This document shows, in pieces, positions 12,510 through 13,968 of a DNA stretch of 13,968 nucleotides; position 1 is the stretch's first letter; the number at the start of each line of letters is the position of its first letter. Origin of the DNA: Endomicrobiia bacterium (GTDB taxonomy: Bacteria > Elusimicrobiota > Endomicrobiia > Endomicrobiales > Endomicrobiaceae); the NCBI GenBank assembly GCA_025998475.1, contig BNVZ01000019.1, forward strand, positions 1 to 13,968, written 5' to 3'. The notes under the pieces were generated by a model. That model worked only from the letters and a program-made list of their open reading frames with translations, did no database searches and had not been told where the DNA came from. A program made the translations under genes and the position numbers.

Positions 12510-13964
12510 ATGACTAATTATGAAACAGCAGTGGGACTTGAAGTGCATATGCAGATCAACACAAAATCAAAAGTTTTTTGCAAGTGTTCTACGCAGTTTG
12601 GCGCTGAACCGAATGCAAATACTTGTGTAATCTGTACATCGCAACCTGGGGCAATTCCAATATTAAATAAAAAAGCGGTTGAAGCTATAATCAAGACAGG
12701 TCTTGCATTAAATTTTACCATAAATAAACAGTGTACTTTTGCAAGAAAGCAATATTTCTATCCTGATGTTCCTAAAAACTACCAGATAACGCAAGCAGAA
12801 CCCCCTTTATGTTCTAAAGGTCGTCTTACAATCACGGTTGGCGACAAAGAAAAAGTTTTAAATCTCACAAGAATACATCTTGAAGAAGATGCAGGCAAGC
12901 TTGTTCATGAAATAGGTAGCAGAAAACTTAATTATTCTCTTCTTGATTTAAACAGAGCGAGCGTAGGGTTAATGGAACTTGTTACCGAGCCTGAACTTAG
13001 TTCTCCTGAAGAAGCATTAGAATTTTTAACGGAACTTAAAAGTGTAGTTGAATATTTGGGAACTTCCGAATGCAGCATGGAGGAAGGTAAAATGCGCTGT
13101 GATGTAAACGTAAGCGTACGTCATACTGGACAGAAAGAGCTTGGCACACGAGTTGAAATTAAGAACATGAATTCTATATCTGGCGTAAGAGATGCAATAG
13201 CTTACGAAGTTGAAAGACAGATAGAAGTCCTGGAATCCGGAGGCAAGCTTACGCAGGAAACAAGGCTTTGGGAGGCCGAAGAAGGAATAACAAAATCCAT
13301 GCGTTCCAAAGAAGGCGCTTTGGATTACAGATATTTTCCTGAACCGGATTTAGTTCCTTTCTCTTTGTCTGATTTTTTTATTGACGATTTACGCAAGCAG
13401 ATACCTGAACTTCCAAAAGCAAGAAAGAAAAGATTTATAAAAGATTATGGTTTGTCGCAATACGATGCAAACTATTTAACTTCAACAAAAATGATTGCAG
13501 ACTACTACGAAGAAGCTTTAAACTTTTTTAAAGATAGAAAAGCCGCGTCAAAACCTCTCGCAAATTGGATTTCAACAGAATTAAGCGCAAAGTTCAATTC
13601 TTCAAAATCTTCTATCGCTGAAGTTCCAGTGTCAAGCACAAATTTGGCAAAGCTAGTTTCTCTTATTTTAAATGGAACAATTTCAGGTAAGATTGCAAAA
13701 ACTGTTTTTGAAGAAATGTATGAAAAGTCATCGGATCCCGAAATAATAGTAAAGGAAAAAGGACTCATGCAAATTTCTGATGAATCAACTATTGCAAAGA
13801 TATGCGAAGAAGCTATTGCCGAAAGCCCTAAAGCTGTAGCAGAATTTAAATCAGGCAAAGAAAGAGCTGTTGGTGCAATTATAGGGCTTGTTATGAAAAA
13901 ATCTAAAGGGCAGGTAAACCCTCAGATTGTTAATAGGATTTTATTAGAAAAATTGGAAACATAA
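12510..13964 (+). CDS. gatB: GatB, aspartyl/glutamyl-tRNA amidotransferase subunit B
   Basis: tRNA-binding subunit of GatCAB, which converts Glu-tRNA(Gln) and/or Asp-tRNA(Asn) to Gln- or Asn-tRNA using ammonia from GatA. I start it at ATG 12510 (484 aa, normal length). An in-frame TTG at 12486 lacks a binding site, while GAGGT lies seven bases before the ATG. The N-terminus [20 protein letters not shown] is canonical; the zinc-knuckle cysteines are 24, 26, 39 and 42 (FCKC, CVIC). [39 protein letters not shown] and the kinase-like RCDVNVSVR follow in order. The C-terminal YqeY-like tail ends [20 protein letters not shown] and then [13 protein letters not shown]. gatA and gatC are not adjacent upstream. 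The window ends four bases after the TAA. Confidence 0.97.
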   Translation: MTNYETAVGLEVHMQINTKSKVFCKCSTQFGAEPNANTCVICTSQPGAIPILNKKAVEAIIKTGLALNFTINKQCTFARKQYFYPDVPKNYQITQAEPPLCSKGRLTITVGDKEKVLNLTRIHLEEDAGKLVHEIGSRKLNYSLLDLNRASVGLMELVTEPELSSPEEALEFLTELKSVVEYLGTSECSMEEGKMRCDVNVSVRHTGQKELGTRVEIKNMNSISGVRDAIAYEVERQIEVLESGGKLTQETRLWEAEEGITKSMRSKEGALDYRYFPEPDLVPFSLSDFFIDDLRKQIPELPKARKKRFIKDYGLSQYDANYLTSTKMIADYYEEALNFFKDRKAASKPLANWISTELSAKFNSSKSSIAEVPVSSTNLAKLVSLILNGTISGKIAKTVFEEMYEKSSDPEIIVKEKGLMQISDESTIAKICEEAIAESPKAVAEFKSGKERAVGAIIGLVMKKSKGQVNPQIVNRILLEKLET

Positions 13965-13968
13965 AAAT

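Overview
The window looks like a stretch of a low-G+C bacterial chromosome (about one third G+C by eye) with ordinary, well-spaced operons and some gene decay. Three things together suggest an Elusimicrobia/Endomicrobium-like bacterium, possibly a host-associated one: a long-clade pyrophosphate-type phosphofructokinase, a secreted Sel1-repeat protein, and a yqeK - LytR/LCP-like - rsfS cluster. The decay signs (a broken thiS, a worn Nudix box, a worn LCP domain) beside an intact amino-acid pathway fit an endosymbiont. This is inference from gene content; no 16S or other lineage marker is present.

Positions 1-4523, minus strand: a compact histidine operon read leftwards, hisG-hisD-hisC-hisB-hisH-hisA. 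hisA runs off the left edge. Neighbours overlap by 1 to 19 bases or abut, so translation is probably coupled. HisG is the short form, and no hisZ is seen. Positions 4524-4772 hold an imperfect palindrome, one copy of a 37-base repeat, and a possible terminator.

Positions 4773-5777, minus strand: a fused NMN adenylyltransferase/Nudix gene. About 70-80 bases outside each end lies one arm of an inverted repeat (4659-4695 and 5847-5882). Positions 5778-6294 are a gene-free divergent region with a run of AT-rich hairpins.

Positions 6295-8321, plus strand: yqeK, a degenerate LytR/LCP-like membrane protein, and ribosomal silencing factor rsfS, all overlapping. Positions 8499-9222: thiE followed by a deleted, prematurely stopped thiS remnant. 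Positions 9294-10976: PPi-dependent phosphofructokinase. Positions 11186-12163: a secreted protein made of seven near-identical Sel1 repeats. Positions 12164-12509: gene-free, with hairpins that look like a dispersed intergenic repeat. Positions 12510-13964: gatB, complete.

The genes cover histidine synthesis, NAD metabolism, dinucleotide-polyphosphate hydrolysis and ribosome silencing, the phosphate-coupling step of thiamine synthesis, PPi-based glycolysis and tRNA amidation. I found no clear new defence or mobile system. The best leads are the repeat-flanked nadM-Nudix unit, the decayed enzyme motifs, and the structured intergenic DNA.
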